A stretch of 60,309 nucleotides of DNA from positions 1-60,309 of the forward strand of contig JAXHVA010000015.1 of the NCBI GenBank assembly GCA_034189035.1. Reading direction: 5' to 3'. Numbering within the stretch: position 1 is the stretch's first letter; each line of letters opens with the position of its first letter. Shown here piece after piece: positions 17,562 to 27,318 of the stretch. The stretch comes from JAUXFK01 sp034189035 (lineage in GTDB: Bacteria > Desulfobacterota > UBA8473). The notes beneath the pieces were generated by a model. It made no database searches, had not been told where the DNA came from, and saw nothing but the letters and a program-made list of their open reading frames with translations. Made by a program: the position numbers and the translations under genes.

Positions 17562-18998
17562 ATGGAGTTAGAATCCATAATTGGGTTAGAGGTTCATGCT
17601 CAGCTTCTTACGGAGAGTAAAATATTTTGCAGCTGTTCAACAGCTTTTGGTGCAAAGCCCAATACCCATACCTGTCCAATATGCCTAGGAATGCCAGGAG
17701 TACTTCCTGTCTTGAATAAGAGGGTTGTAGATCTGACGATTAAGGTTGCTCTGGCAACCTGTTGTGAGATTGTGCGCTACAACTGTTTTGCGAGAAAGAA
17801 CTATTTCTACCCTGATTTACCAAAGGGGTACCAGATTTCTCAGTATAAACTTCCATTGGCAGAACATGGATATATTGAGGTTATTACGAATGGTAGACCA
17901 AGGCGGATAGGGATTACCCGAATTCATATGGAAGAAGATGCAGGGAAATTGCTACATGAAGAGGGTTTAAAAGATATATCATATAGTTATGTAGACTTGA
18001 ACAGGACAGGCGTTCCGCTGATTGAATTAGTGAGTGAACCGGATATACGCACACCAGAAGAGGCCAGAGAATACCTAAAGAATCTAAGGAGTATCCTTCA
18101 ATACCTGGATGTATGTAGTGGCAATATGGAAGAGGGAAGTTTTAGGTGTGATGCGAATATTTCTTTACGCCCAAAGGGGACAGACTCATTTGGAACAAAG
18201 ATTGAAATAAAGAATATGAATTCTTTTAAGAATGTTCAAAGAGCACTCGAGTATGAGATTGAAAGGCAGACAAACATATTGTATGAAGGGGATGAATTGA
18301 TTCAAGAAACCAGGCTTTGGGATGCTCCAAAAGGGATTACTCTATCAATGCGAGGCAAGGAAGAAGCTCATGATTATAGATACTTCCCAGAACCCGATTT
18401 GGTTCCTCTCAGAATTGAAGAACAGTGGGTCGAAGAGGCAAAGAGAACCATTCCAGAGCTGCCCAAAGAAAAAAAGAATCGCTTTATTAGAGAATACCAG
18501 ATACCTGAATATGACGCTGAAATAATTACAACATCCAAATCCCTAGCATGTTATTTTGAAGACTGTATCAGGTTTTGTCCCAATCCGAAGCTCATCAGTA
18601 ATTGGATAATGGGAGAGTTAATGCACAGATTAAAGACAGACAAGAAAGGGATTGAGGAATGTCCAGTAACTCCTGCGTTATTGGCTGCAATGTTGAAGAT
18701 GATTGAGGACGGTACAATAAGTGGAAAGATTGCTAAAACGGTATTTGAAGAGATGTATCATACATGTGAAGAGCCGGAAAAGATTGTTAAGAGAAAGGGC
18801 CTGTTACAGTTATCTGATGAGGAAGAGATACTAAAGGTCATTGAAAGGGTATTGGTGAAACATAAAAGAGATGTAGCGGAGTATAAGCAAGGAAAGACAA
18901 AAGTATTTGGTTTTTTAGTTGGCCAGGTAATGAAGGAGACAAAAGGTAATGCTAACCCAAAGTTGGTCAATGATATTTTAAAAAAGAAGATTAATTGA
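17562..18998 (+). CDS. gatB: Asp-tRNA(Asn)/Glu-tRNA(Gln) amidotransferase subunit B
   Basis: This 478-residue subunit of GatCAB binds the mischarged tRNA and forms the amidated product. IIGLEVHAQLLTESKIFCSC is the conserved N-terminus, followed by CPICLGMPGVLPVLN with zinc-binding cysteines. The FYPDLPKGYQISQY block and HMEEDAGKL are typical. The C-terminal YqeY-like helical tail ends with GNANPKLVNDILKKKI. gatA and gatC are not in the window. It heads a plus-strand run and is followed by mtnA after 13 bases. Confidence 0.97.
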   Translation: MELESIIGLEVHAQLLTESKIFCSCSTAFGAKPNTHTCPICLGMPGVLPVLNKRVVDLTIKVALATCCEIVRYNCFARKNYFYPDLPKGYQISQYKLPLAEHGYIEVITNGRPRRIGITRIHMEEDAGKLLHEEGLKDISYSYVDLNRTGVPLIELVSEPDIRTPEEAREYLKNLRSILQYLDVCSGNMEEGSFRCDANISLRPKGTDSFGTKIEIKNMNSFKNVQRALEYEIERQTNILYEGDELIQETRLWDAPKGITLSMRGKEEAHDYRYFPEPDLVPLRIEEQWVEEAKRTIPELPKEKKNRFIREYQIPEYDAEIITTSKSLACYFEDCIRFCPNPKLISNWIMGELMHRLKTDKKGIEECPVTPALLAAMLKMIEDGTISGKIAKTVFEEMYHTCEEPEKIVKRKGLLQLSDEEEILKVIERVLVKHKRDVAEYKQGKTKVFGFLVGQVMKETKGNANPKLVNDILKKKIN

Positions 18999-19011
18999 TA
19001 AGGAGTCTTCA

Positions 19012-20082
19012 ATGAGATTTAAAACAGTTGAATGGAAAGGTAATTCAGTCGTATTAATTGACCAAACCAAATTGCCAAATGAGGAGGTTTATATTGCTTG
19101 TAAAGATTATGTCTCCGTTGCTAATGCTATCAAAGAATTGAAGGTGCGAGGAGCTCCGGCAATCGGTGTTGTTGCTGCAATGGGCGTTGCATTGGGAGCA
19201 AAGAGTATAAATACAGAAAATTATGATGAATTCGTTATAGAATTAGAGGCTATATGCGATATTCTTTCAAAGACTCGACCAACCGCGGTTAATCTTTTCT
19301 GGGCAATCGACAAAATGATGGCCGTTGTAAAAGCGAATAAGGATCTTGAAGTAAAAGATATAGTAGGTTTACTAGAGATTGAGGCCCTAAAGATTTATGA
19401 AGACGATATTGCTATTAATAACCAGATTGGGATTAATGGAAGGGCTTTCATAAAGGACAAGGATACAATACTTACCCACTGTAATGCAGGTGCCCTTGCA
19501 ACAGCAGGGTTTGGTACTGCACTGGGGGTTATTCGAGCAGCATGGCAAGAAAATAAGAATTTAACGGTCTTTGCAGATGAAACACGCCCGTTTCTTCAGG
19601 GGGCAAGGTTGACTTCATGGGAATTGATGAAGGAGAATATACCGGTAATCCTCATAACCGATAATATGGCGGGTTACTTTATGCAGAAGAATATAGTGAA
19701 TCTAGTAATCGTAGGAGCGGACAGGATCGCCGCTAATGGAGATGTAGCGAACAAGATAGGTACATATTCAGTGGCAGTATTGGCGAGGCAACACAATATC
19801 CCTTTTTATGTGGCTGCTCCAGTATCTACCCTTGATTTAACACTCAAAAGCGGTGAAGAGATTCCCATAGAACAAAGGGATGAAACAGAGGTAAAGCAGA
19901 TTAGAGGTGTTGATATCGCACCTAAAAATGTGAAGGCCTTAAATCCTGCGTTTGATATGACCCCAAATACTTTTGTAACCGCCATTATTACTGAGAGAGG
20001 AGTTGCAACCCAACCATATGTAAAGAGTCTAAAAGCCTTAAAAGAAAAGGACAGCAGCGCATTAAAAAAATATGATTTCTGA
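19012..20082 (+). CDS. mtnA: S-methyl-5-thioribose-1-phosphate isomerase
   Basis: This 356-residue enzyme converts methylthioribose-1-phosphate to methylthioribulose-1-phosphate in methionine salvage. RGAPAIGVVAAMGVA, the Cys-containing THCNAGALAT and VGADRIAANGDVANKIGT (with the catalytic Asp) are present. AAPVSTLDL is the usual C-terminal landmark. A Shine-Dalgarno sequence (AAGGAG) precedes the ATG. It belongs with metK and ahcY downstream in a wider SAM/methionine theme, although those genes are several kilobases away. Paralogues of the eIF2B-like family have other roles, but the motifs fit MtnA. Confidence 0.93.
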   Translation: MRFKTVEWKGNSVVLIDQTKLPNEEVYIACKDYVSVANAIKELKVRGAPAIGVVAAMGVALGAKSINTENYDEFVIELEAICDILSKTRPTAVNLFWAIDKMMAVVKANKDLEVKDIVGLLEIEALKIYEDDIAINNQIGINGRAFIKDKDTILTHCNAGALATAGFGTALGVIRAAWQENKNLTVFADETRPFLQGARLTSWELMKENIPVILITDNMAGYFMQKNIVNLVIVGADRIAANGDVANKIGTYSVAVLARQHNIPFYVAAPVSTLDLTLKSGEEIPIEQRDETEVKQIRGVDIAPKNVKALNPAFDMTPNTFVTAIITERGVATQPYVKSLKALKEKDSSALKKYDF

Positions 20083-20109
20083 TATTCAATAAAGAGGAGG
20101 TCACTCCCA

Positions 20110-21027
20110 GTGGTAGAGAAGACAAAAAGGATATGGATAGATGGTAAATTTGTTAATTGGGAAGATGCAACTATTCACATATTAAGCCATACCTTGCATT
20201 ATGGAGTAGGAGCTTTTGAGGGGATTCGGTGTTATTTATGCGATAACGGTAATTCTGCAATATTCAGATTAAAAGAACATGTAGACCGTTTTTTCAACTC
20301 TGCCCATATTGGAGAGCTTCGTATCCCCTTTTCTAAAGAAGAGATCACAAATTCAATTATAGAGACTATTCGCATGAATGAATTAAAAGAGGCTTACATA
20401 AGGCCCCTGGTCTTTATAGGCGATGGTGCTATGGGGATACACCCCCAAGACAATCCGGTGAGAGTTGCTATTGCGGTTTGGAAATGGGGAGCCTATTTGG
20501 GGGATGAGGGTCTAAAGCACGGAATACGGGTAAAGACCTCATCATTTACTCGCCATCATGTAAATATTATGATGACCAAGGCAAAGATATGTGGAAATTA
20601 TGTGAATTCGGTATTGGCCAAAAGAGAAGTAGTTCATGACGGTTATGATGAAGCGGTTATTTTAGATACTGAGGGGTATGTATGTGAAGCAACAGGAGAG
20701 AATATCTTTATTATAGAAAAGGGTTGTTTGAAGACCCCCCCCCTTACATCTGTTCTGCCTGGGATTACAAGGGGATCAGTTTTAGATATCGCATTAGATA
20801 GAGGAATAAAGGTAGTTGAGCAAAGATTTACAAGGGATGAGCTCTATATTGCAGATGAGGCCTTCTTTACTGGGACAGCAGCAGAGATTACCCCCATAAA
20901 AGAAGTAGATAATAGAACGATTGGTAAGGGGAAACCCGGTGAAGTTACTCAGACCCTCCAAGATATTTTTTTTAGAGTAATCCGTGGGAAAGAAGAGAAA
21001 TACAAAAAGTGGCTAACATATATTTAG
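20110..21027 (+). CDS. ilvE: Branched-chain amino acid aminotransferase (class IV PLP)
   Basis: This 305-residue fold-type IV PLP enzyme transaminates branched-chain 2-oxo acids. HTLHYGVGAFEGIRCY is the N-terminal signature; MTKAKICGNYVNSVLAK contains the PLP lysine region; ATGENIFII and GITRGSVLDIA follow. The start is GTG after AAAGAGGAGG. It lies 27 bases after mtnA, and branched-chain aminotransferases also transaminate 4-methylthio-2-oxobutyrate in methionine salvage. That context may explain the pairing. Confidence 0.9.
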   Translation: MVEKTKRIWIDGKFVNWEDATIHILSHTLHYGVGAFEGIRCYLCDNGNSAIFRLKEHVDRFFNSAHIGELRIPFSKEEITNSIIETIRMNELKEAYIRPLVFIGDGAMGIHPQDNPVRVAIAVWKWGAYLGDEGLKHGIRVKTSSFTRHHVNIMMTKAKICGNYVNSVLAKREVVHDGYDEAVILDTEGYVCEATGENIFIIEKGCLKTPPLTSVLPGITRGSVLDIALDRGIKVVEQRFTRDELYIADEAFFTGTAAEITPIKEVDNRTIGKGKPGEVTQTLQDIFFRVIRGKEEKYKKWLTYI

Positions 21028-21127
21028 GGTCTGTCATAAAATACATGATGTATATGGGCGCTTGGATTCCAATTTAAATGACTTGAGGGCAACAAAAAAG
21101 ATTCTTTAAAGGGGTTTAAATCGTTAA

Positions 21128-21837
21128 AAGTATAAAAGATAGAGGCTGCATTAAGAGTATAATCAAGCTTTCAGATATTGAAAAAAATATAGAGACCCTG
21201 TCCAAATTCCATCCAGCAGATACTGCTGAATTGATAAACAGTTAAAGAAAGGAAAAAAAGAGAAAGATATTCTATTTGCTCGATGTGGAGGTTGCGTCTG
21301 AGGTAATTGTAAATGATAATTCAAGGCGTCAGATATCATCTGACATATCATTAATAAAAGATGCGATCTTTTGTATAAGGTCTTTTGGGAAGAGAGTGGA
21401 AAATTTTCATAACGTTTTTGTAACGGATAAAGATTACTGATTAAGGATGTTTTGGCCCTGTTACATTTATACAAGTTATTAATGGGTATGGGTGGTAGTG
21501 TAGGGATACATCCATCTTCAATTGAAGTACGGGGTATGACCTTTGGAAGGCTATATATTGCTCATATTGGAAGCATATTGTTTAAGGAGATAAGGATAGG
21601 GGCAATAATGGTTTTTGTATGTGGTGGGGGTGTAGGATTAATCGCTCCGTGGGCAACGTTCATCCGCTTGTTGGCCGGAGCGTAGCACGACCTATTGCAT
21701 CAGCAATAGGTGCTTTAATACCAGCAGTATTTAAAGGATGGGATATAGACCTGGCTATTGCTTCTGACCCATTTGTTCCCACTGTAAATGACGTTACAGG
21801 TATAGTTATTTATCTTAACATAGCGACTGTTTTTTAA
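21128..21837 (+). pseudogene. mgtE: MgtE-type Mg2+ transporter, degraded
   Basis: Scattered frames spell out an MgtE. The N-terminal domain appears as LSDIEKNIETLSKFHPADTA, and then as KIFYLLDVEVASEVIV. A CBS-like stretch follows. The membrane part is found as GSVARPIASAIGALIPAVFK, followed by SDPFVPTVNDVTGIVIYLNIA in the last frame, which is the Mg2+-channel end with the conserved Asp. Many stops and frame changes separate them, and the middle has large deletions. The gene lies between ilvE and recO, where the housekeeping run is otherwise intact. Confidence 0.75.
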
Positions 21838-21871
21838 AGTACATCATTCCTCATAAAACGGGGTTTTATAT

Positions 21872-22633
21872 ATGCCTCTTTATAAGACCGAGGCAATTGT
21901 CATTCGATCTATGGATTTTGGTGAGTCTGATAAAATAGTGACCTTTTTTACGAGGGATTTTGGAAAATTGAGAGGTATTGCAAAAGGGGCAAAGAGAACC
22001 AAAAAGAGGTTTGGTGGTACACTTGAGTTGTTTTCATATATCAATCTTATTTTTTTTGATAAGGAGAACCTGGGATTAATACGGATAAACAGTTGTTATA
22101 GCATTAAGACATATATGGAGATCTTTAAAGATATCCAAAAGGTTGCATATGGAAGTTATTTTGTCGAGTTGGTTAGTGGGCTAGTCGGTGAGAGAGAAAA
22201 AAATAACGGGATTTTTAACCTCTTGATTGATTCATTATCCCGTATAAATTGTCAAAAAAATGACGAGGAGATAGCAAGGATATTCGAGATTCGCCTACTC
22301 TCTCTTCTTGGATATGAACCTCAACTAGAGCAGTGTCTGATATGTGCCCATAAATTGTCTCGTAGAGAGAAGTTTTGGTTCAGCGCAGTTAAGGGGGGAA
22401 TACTTTGTAACAAGTGTTCTCATGGATTGAAGCGACTCTCTCCCATATCACTAGGGACTTTGAGAATATTACTGTTTGCAAGAGATATGGACTTCAAAAA
22501 GATTCATAGAATCGTATTTTCAAATCAGGCATTAAAGGAGAGTGAGGATGCACTCACAGATTTTATATATTACCAAACAGGAAAACAACAGAACTCCATG
22601 AATTTTATAAGGAAAATCAAGAGGTTGAGATGA
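21872..22633 (+). CDS. recO: DNA repair protein RecO
   Basis: This 253-residue protein acts in the RecFOR pathway, loading RecA on SSB-coated DNA. The N-terminal OB fold begins YKTEAIVIRSMDFGESDKIV and has GKLRGIAKGAKRTKKRFGG. A C4 zinc motif is formed by CLIC and CNKC near the middle. The C-terminal helical domain follows. No Shine-Dalgarno sequence is evident before the ATG. It is followed 76 bases later by ptsH. Confidence 0.92.
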   Translation: MPLYKTEAIVIRSMDFGESDKIVTFFTRDFGKLRGIAKGAKRTKKRFGGTLELFSYINLIFFDKENLGLIRINSCYSIKTYMEIFKDIQKVAYGSYFVELVSGLVGEREKNNGIFNLLIDSLSRINCQKNDEEIARIFEIRLLSLLGYEPQLEQCLICAHKLSRREKFWFSAVKGGILCNKCSHGLKRLSPISLGTLRILLFARDMDFKKIHRIVFSNQALKESEDALTDFIYYQTGKQQNSMNFIRKIKRLR

Positions 22634-22709
22634 TTGGTGTCCATCCGATAATAAGCATAAGAGCCATTTACAGATGGATACCAATTACTGAAAAAGACAG
22701 AAACAAGTT

Positions 22710-23006
22710 ATGGTAAGCCCCGAAAATACGGATGGTATAGAAATAAGCGAGACCTTTACAATAATAAACAAATTGGGAGTCCATGTGAGACCGGCAACTC
22801 AACTCGTTAAAACAGCAAATACGTTTGATTCAGATATATATATAAAGAAAGACGATCTGGAGGTTGACGGCAAAAGCATTATGGGGGTATTAATGTTGGC
22901 AGCTTCTCATGGAAGCAAGATTATTATTAGGGCTGACGGCAAAGATGCAAAAGAAGCGATAGGCGAATTGGGCCGCCTGATAATAGGCAAGTTTGGAGAA
23001 GAGTAA
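22710..23006 (+). CDS. ptsH: Phosphocarrier protein HPr
   Basis: This 98-residue HPr carries the phosphoryl group from PEP via enzyme I. His25 in LGVHVRPATQLV is the phosphorylation site and Ser56 in GKSIMGVLMLA is the regulatory site used by HPr kinase. It has about ten more N-terminal residues than typical HPr, so an alternative start is possible. It is followed by ptsI after three bases. No sugar-specific EII is present in the window, so the pair may serve a mannose-type or regulatory PTS as in other Deltaproteobacteria. Confidence 0.93.
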   Translation: MVSPENTDGIEISETFTIINKLGVHVRPATQLVKTANTFDSDIYIKKDDLEVDGKSIMGVLMLAASHGSKIIIRADGKDAKEAIGELGRLIIGKFGEE

Positions 23007-23009
23007 GGG

Positions 23010-24794
23010 ATGGGATACAAGAAGGAAGACTATTGCATAAAAGGGGTTGGAGGTTCTCCAGGCATAGTTATCGGAAAGGCTCAGCTTATTGAGCGAGGAA
23101 AGGCAGATATATTTTTTACATATCGGCTTATCGATGAAACTGAGGTGCTTTCAGAGCAGGAGCGTTTTAAAAGCGCTGTCAAAGAATCGAAGAGGCAGTG
23201 TTTAAATGTAAAGAAGAATATTATCAGTCAAGATGCCAAAGACGTCGTTTATATAATCGATGCCCATTTGATGATCCTTGAAGACAAGATGCTTATAGAA
23301 GAGACTTTAAATAAGATAAGAGAGGAAAAGGTCAATGCAGAATGGGCACTAGAGCTCACCTTACAAAAGCTACACAGCGTCTTTTTAGAGATAGATGATG
23401 AGTATCTCAGTGAAAGAAGGAGCGATATCGATTACGTTGCTTTAAGAATTCTAAGAAACCTTACGGGAAAGAAACATGATAGTATTTCAGAATTGAAGGA
23501 AAAGGTTATCGTTGTTGCTCACGATTTGTCTCCGGGAGATACAGCCCAAATGAGTAAGGAGAATATTATTGGGTTTGTAACCAATATAGGTGGAAAGACA
23601 TCTCATACTGCGATTATGGCAAGGGCATTAGAGATCCCCGCTGTGGTAGGTTTGGAGAGGATAACCCAAGAGGTCAATATAGGAGACCAACTCATAGTCG
23701 ATGGAACAACCGGAATTGTAATAATAAATCCGTCAAAGGCGATTTTAGATGAATATTTAGAAAAAAAGAGGAGTTATGAAAGCCTGGAGCAAGAACTCTA
23801 TAAGTATAGAGACTTGCCTGCTCAAACCATCGATGGATACAGAATAAAGGTTGTCGCTAATATCGAGCTGGTTGAAGAGATCCCATCTATTCTCGAACAT
23901 GGCGCTGAAGGGATAGGTTTGTATAGAACGGAGTTTTTATTCTTGAATAGAAATGATCTTCCAACCGAGGAAGAGCATTTTAATACATATAAGAGCGTTA
24001 TAGAACAATTACATCCATATCCTACGACAATACGGACTCTGGATATTGGGGGAGATAAGTTCAGTTCCAATCTTAAGCTTGCCAAAGAGATGAACCCAGC
24101 TTTGGGCCTTCGAGCGATCAGGTTTTGCCTAAAAGAAGTAGATATATTCAAAACACAGTTAAAAGCGATTTTAAGAGCAAGTAGCTTTGGGAAGGTCAAG
24201 GTCATGTTTCCCATGATTTCAGGTGTCCGCGAGATTCTTCAAACAAAAGAGATCTTTGAAGAAGTAAAGTCTAAGCTGAAGTCTCAGGGTGTTCCTTTTG
24301 ACCCTGGTATTGAAATAGGGATAATGATAGAGATTCCATCAGCTGTTACCATGGCAGATATCCTGGCGCAAGAAGTAGATTTTTTTAGTATCGGTACCAA
24401 TGATCTCATCCAATATTCTCTGGCAATTGATCGTGTGAACGAACATGTGGGTTACCTTTATGAACCACTTCATCCTGCTGTTTTGAGGGTAATAAAACAT
24501 GTGGTTGAATGTGGACATAATGCGGGAATAAGAGTTGGAATGTGTGGAGAGATGGCCGGAGAGCCAATATATATCCCTATCCTTTTGGGATTGCATCTAG
24601 ACGAGTTGAGTATGAATGCATTATCTGTATTGGGTGTTAAAGAGGTGGTGCGATCTGTAACTCTTAAAGAGTCAAGAGAGCTTTTAGATCATATTATGGA
24701 ATTTACTACTGCTTCGCAGATCAGATTATTCGTCAAAAACGAGATGATAAAGCGTTTCCCAATACGCTTTGCAGGATTAAAAGATATAGAATGA
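23010..24794 (+). CDS. ptsI: PEP-protein phosphotransferase (enzyme I)
   Basis: This 594-residue enzyme I starts the PTS cascade by autophosphorylation from PEP. GGKTSHTAIMARALEIPAVV carries the active-site His. The PEP-binding barrel is marked by EGIGLYRTEFLFLNR, MFPMISGVREI and FSIGTNDLIQYSLAIDR, with the active-site Cys in GMCGEMAG. Length is slightly above the usual 570-575. It is translationally close to ptsH (three bases). Confidence 0.96.
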   Translation: MGYKKEDYCIKGVGGSPGIVIGKAQLIERGKADIFFTYRLIDETEVLSEQERFKSAVKESKRQCLNVKKNIISQDAKDVVYIIDAHLMILEDKMLIEETLNKIREEKVNAEWALELTLQKLHSVFLEIDDEYLSERRSDIDYVALRILRNLTGKKHDSISELKEKVIVVAHDLSPGDTAQMSKENIIGFVTNIGGKTSHTAIMARALEIPAVVGLERITQEVNIGDQLIVDGTTGIVIINPSKAILDEYLEKKRSYESLEQELYKYRDLPAQTIDGYRIKVVANIELVEEIPSILEHGAEGIGLYRTEFLFLNRNDLPTEEEHFNTYKSVIEQLHPYPTTIRTLDIGGDKFSSNLKLAKEMNPALGLRAIRFCLKEVDIFKTQLKAILRASSFGKVKVMFPMISGVREILQTKEIFEEVKSKLKSQGVPFDPGIEIGIMIEIPSAVTMADILAQEVDFFSIGTNDLIQYSLAIDRVNEHVGYLYEPLHPAVLRVIKHVVECGHNAGIRVGMCGEMAGEPIYIPILLGLHLDELSMNALSVLGVKEVVRSVTLKESRELLDHIMEFTTASQIRLFVKNEMIKRFPIRFAGLKDIE

Positions 24795-24857
24795 GGGTTT
24801 TATATACACTAGTACCAGTTGTTACTTAATTACCAAATATTTTTAGGGAGGATATTT

Positions 24858-26021
24858 ATGTCAATGAGCAGATTTTTATTCACATCGGAATCGGTAACAG
24901 AAGGGCATCCTGATAAGATAGCTGATCAGATATCCGATGCAATCCTTGATGCAATTATTGCTCAAGATCCAAAAGGAAGGGTGGCCTGTGAGACTCTGGT
25001 TACAACTGGGATGGCTATAATAGCTGGAGAAATTACTACTTATTGTTATGTAGATATGCCTCAGATCATAAGGGAGACGATCAAAGAGATTGGGTATAAT
25101 GATTCGGCCATGGGCTTTGATTGGAAGACATGTGCAGTACTCACATCTATTGATCAACAATCGCCCGATATAGCCATAGGTGTAAATGAGGCAAGCGGAA
25201 AAGAACAGGGGGCTGGTGATCAGGGCTTGATGTTTGGTTATGCATGCGATGAAACTGCGGAGTTGATGCCAATGCCTGTTTTTTATGCCCATAAACTCAC
25301 AAAGAGGATGGCCCAAGTTCGAAATGAGGGTATACTGAATTTCTTAAGGCCAGATGGAAAATCCCAGGTCACCATTGAGTACGTGGATGATAAACCCATA
25401 CGTGTTGATTCGATAATTATCTCGAGCCAGCATGCTCCGGAGGTTAAGTACCAAACACTTAAGGAAGGCATAATAGAAGAGATCATAAAAAAGATTATTC
25501 CGCAGGACCTTTTGGATGAGCAGACCAAATACTATATTAATCCTACTGGGCGTTTTGTTGTTGGTGGGCCTCAAGGTGATTGTGGCTTGACAGGCAGAAA
25601 AATAATCGTCGATACGTATGGTGGACAAGGAAGTCATGGAGGTGGCTGCTTTTCAGGAAAGGATCCATCAAAGGTAGATAGGAGCGCTTCATATATGGCC
25701 CGCTATATTGCCAAGAATATTATCGCAGCAGGTCTGGCAAGTAGATGCGAGGTTCAACTTGCGTATGCGATTGGTGTTGCTGAACCTGTCTCAGTAATGA
25801 TAAATACAAATGGGACGGGTGTGATACCTACTGAGAGTATTGCAAAATTGGTAACAGAGAAATTTTCTTTAAAACCTGCAAGAATAATCAAACAACTCGA
25901 TTTATTAAGACCCATATACAAAAAAACAGCATGTTATGGCCATTTTGGAAGGACTGACCCTGATTTTACCTGGGAAAAGACGGATAAAGCTGATATACTA
26001 AAAAAAGCTGCGGGCATATAA
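24858..26021 (+). CDS. metK: S-adenosylmethionine synthetase
   Basis: This 387-residue enzyme makes SAM from methionine and ATP. The start is the ATG at 24858 with AGGGAGG just upstream; the reading frame is open 39 bases further but that extension lacks family similarity. SESVTEGHPDKIADQISDAI, GAGDQGLMFGYA and GGGCFSGKDPSKVDRSA are the MetK signatures. It is followed ten bases later by ahcY, giving a SAM-making and SAH-clearing pair. Confidence 0.97.
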   Translation: MSMSRFLFTSESVTEGHPDKIADQISDAILDAIIAQDPKGRVACETLVTTGMAIIAGEITTYCYVDMPQIIRETIKEIGYNDSAMGFDWKTCAVLTSIDQQSPDIAIGVNEASGKEQGAGDQGLMFGYACDETAELMPMPVFYAHKLTKRMAQVRNEGILNFLRPDGKSQVTIEYVDDKPIRVDSIIISSQHAPEVKYQTLKEGIIEEIIKKIIPQDLLDEQTKYYINPTGRFVVGGPQGDCGLTGRKIIVDTYGGQGSHGGGCFSGKDPSKVDRSASYMARYIAKNIIAAGLASRCEVQLAYAIGVAEPVSVMINTNGTGVIPTESIAKLVTEKFSLKPARIIKQLDLLRPIYKKTACYGHFGRTDPDFTWEKTDKADILKKAAGI

Positions 26022-26031
26022 GGAGGTTAAG

Positions 26032-27288
26032 GTGGATTTTGATATAAAGGATATAAATCTTGCGGAAGAGGGAAGACTAAGAATTGAATGGGCAAATAAG
26101 AGTATGCCTGTTTTGAACCTGATAAATGATAGGTTTGAAAAGGAGAAACCATTAAAAGGGGTCAACGTAGCAGCCTGTCTTCATGTAACAACAGAAACTG
26201 CCAGTTTGATGATGACATTGAAGGCGGGGGGAGCCTTTGTTGTGGTCTGTGCATCGAATCCCCTGAGTACACAGGATGATGTAGCAGCATCCTTGGTAAG
26301 AGATTGTGAAATACCGGTATTTGCAAAGAAGGGCGAAGATAATGATACATATTACAAACATATCAATTCTGCTTTGGATATAAAGCCAATGATTACCATG
26401 GATGATGGGGCTGATTTGGTTTCTACTTTACATTCACAGAGAACCGAGTTGATTGACGGAATTATAGGAGGGACAGAAGAGACGACCACTGGTATCATAA
26501 GGCTTCGAAGTATGGCTGATGAAGGAGTATTGAGATATCCAATTATAGCGGTAAATGATGCGGATACTAAACATCTCTTCGATAACCGTTATGGAACTGG
26601 CCAGAGTACAATCGATGGGATTATTCGTGCTACGAATCGGCTATTAGCAGGTTCCGTATTTGTCGTTTGTGGATATGGCTGGTGTGGTCGAGGAGTTGCT
26701 ATGAGGGCAAGGGGTATGGGTGCAAATGTAATTATTACAGAGGTCGATCCATTGAGGGCGTTAGAGGCTGTAATGGATGGATTTCGAGTAATGCCTATTG
26801 CAGATGCTGCACAAATAGGAGATTTTTTCTGTACACTTACAGGCGACATTAATGTTATTAGAAAAGAACATTTTTTAATGATGAAGGACGGCACAATCAT
26901 AGCTAACTCTGGCCATTTTAATGTTGAATTGGAAATTAAAGGGCTCGAAGAGATCAGTGATAACAAAAGAAGGATTCGGGATTCGATAGATGAGTATACA
27001 TTGAAGGATGGTCGTAAGATAAATCTACTAGGAGAAGGGCGCCTAATTAACCTCGCTTCAGCAGAAGGGCATCCATCGAGTGTTATGGATATGAGTTTTG
27101 CAAATCAGGCCCTATCTGCAGAATACCTAGTTAGCAACAATAAGAAGTTCGATAACAGAGTGTATAGAGTACCAATAGAGATAGATAAGAGGATAGCAAA
27201 GCTCAAACTCGAGTCTATGGGGATTCAGATAGACTCCCTCACACAAGAACAGAAAAAATATCTGGCATCATGGGATATGGGGACATAG
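26032..27288 (+). CDS. ahcY: Adenosylhomocysteinase
   Basis: This 418-residue NAD-dependent enzyme hydrolyses S-adenosylhomocysteine. It begins at GTG after AAGGAGG. The Rossmann segment VVCGYGWCGRGVAMRARGMG binds NAD, and VNDADTKHLFDNRYGTGQS contains the conserved Lys/Asp catalytic region. IIANSGHFNVEL and INLASAEGHPSSVMDMSFANQ fit the family. It ends convergent with a TonB gene 30 bases away. Confidence 0.96.
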   Translation: MDFDIKDINLAEEGRLRIEWANKSMPVLNLINDRFEKEKPLKGVNVAACLHVTTETASLMMTLKAGGAFVVVCASNPLSTQDDVAASLVRDCEIPVFAKKGEDNDTYYKHINSALDIKPMITMDDGADLVSTLHSQRTELIDGIIGGTEETTTGIIRLRSMADEGVLRYPIIAVNDADTKHLFDNRYGTGQSTIDGIIRATNRLLAGSVFVVCGYGWCGRGVAMRARGMGANVIITEVDPLRALEAVMDGFRVMPIADAAQIGDFFCTLTGDINVIRKEHFLMMKDGTIIANSGHFNVELEIKGLEEISDNKRRIRDSIDEYTLKDGRKINLLGEGRLINLASAEGHPSSVMDMSFANQALSAEYLVSNNKKFDNRVYRVPIEIDKRIAKLKLESMGIQIDSLTQEQKKYLASWDMGT

Positions 27289-27318
27289 GCACAAAGAGCA
27301 GAGGTCAGGAGATTCATT

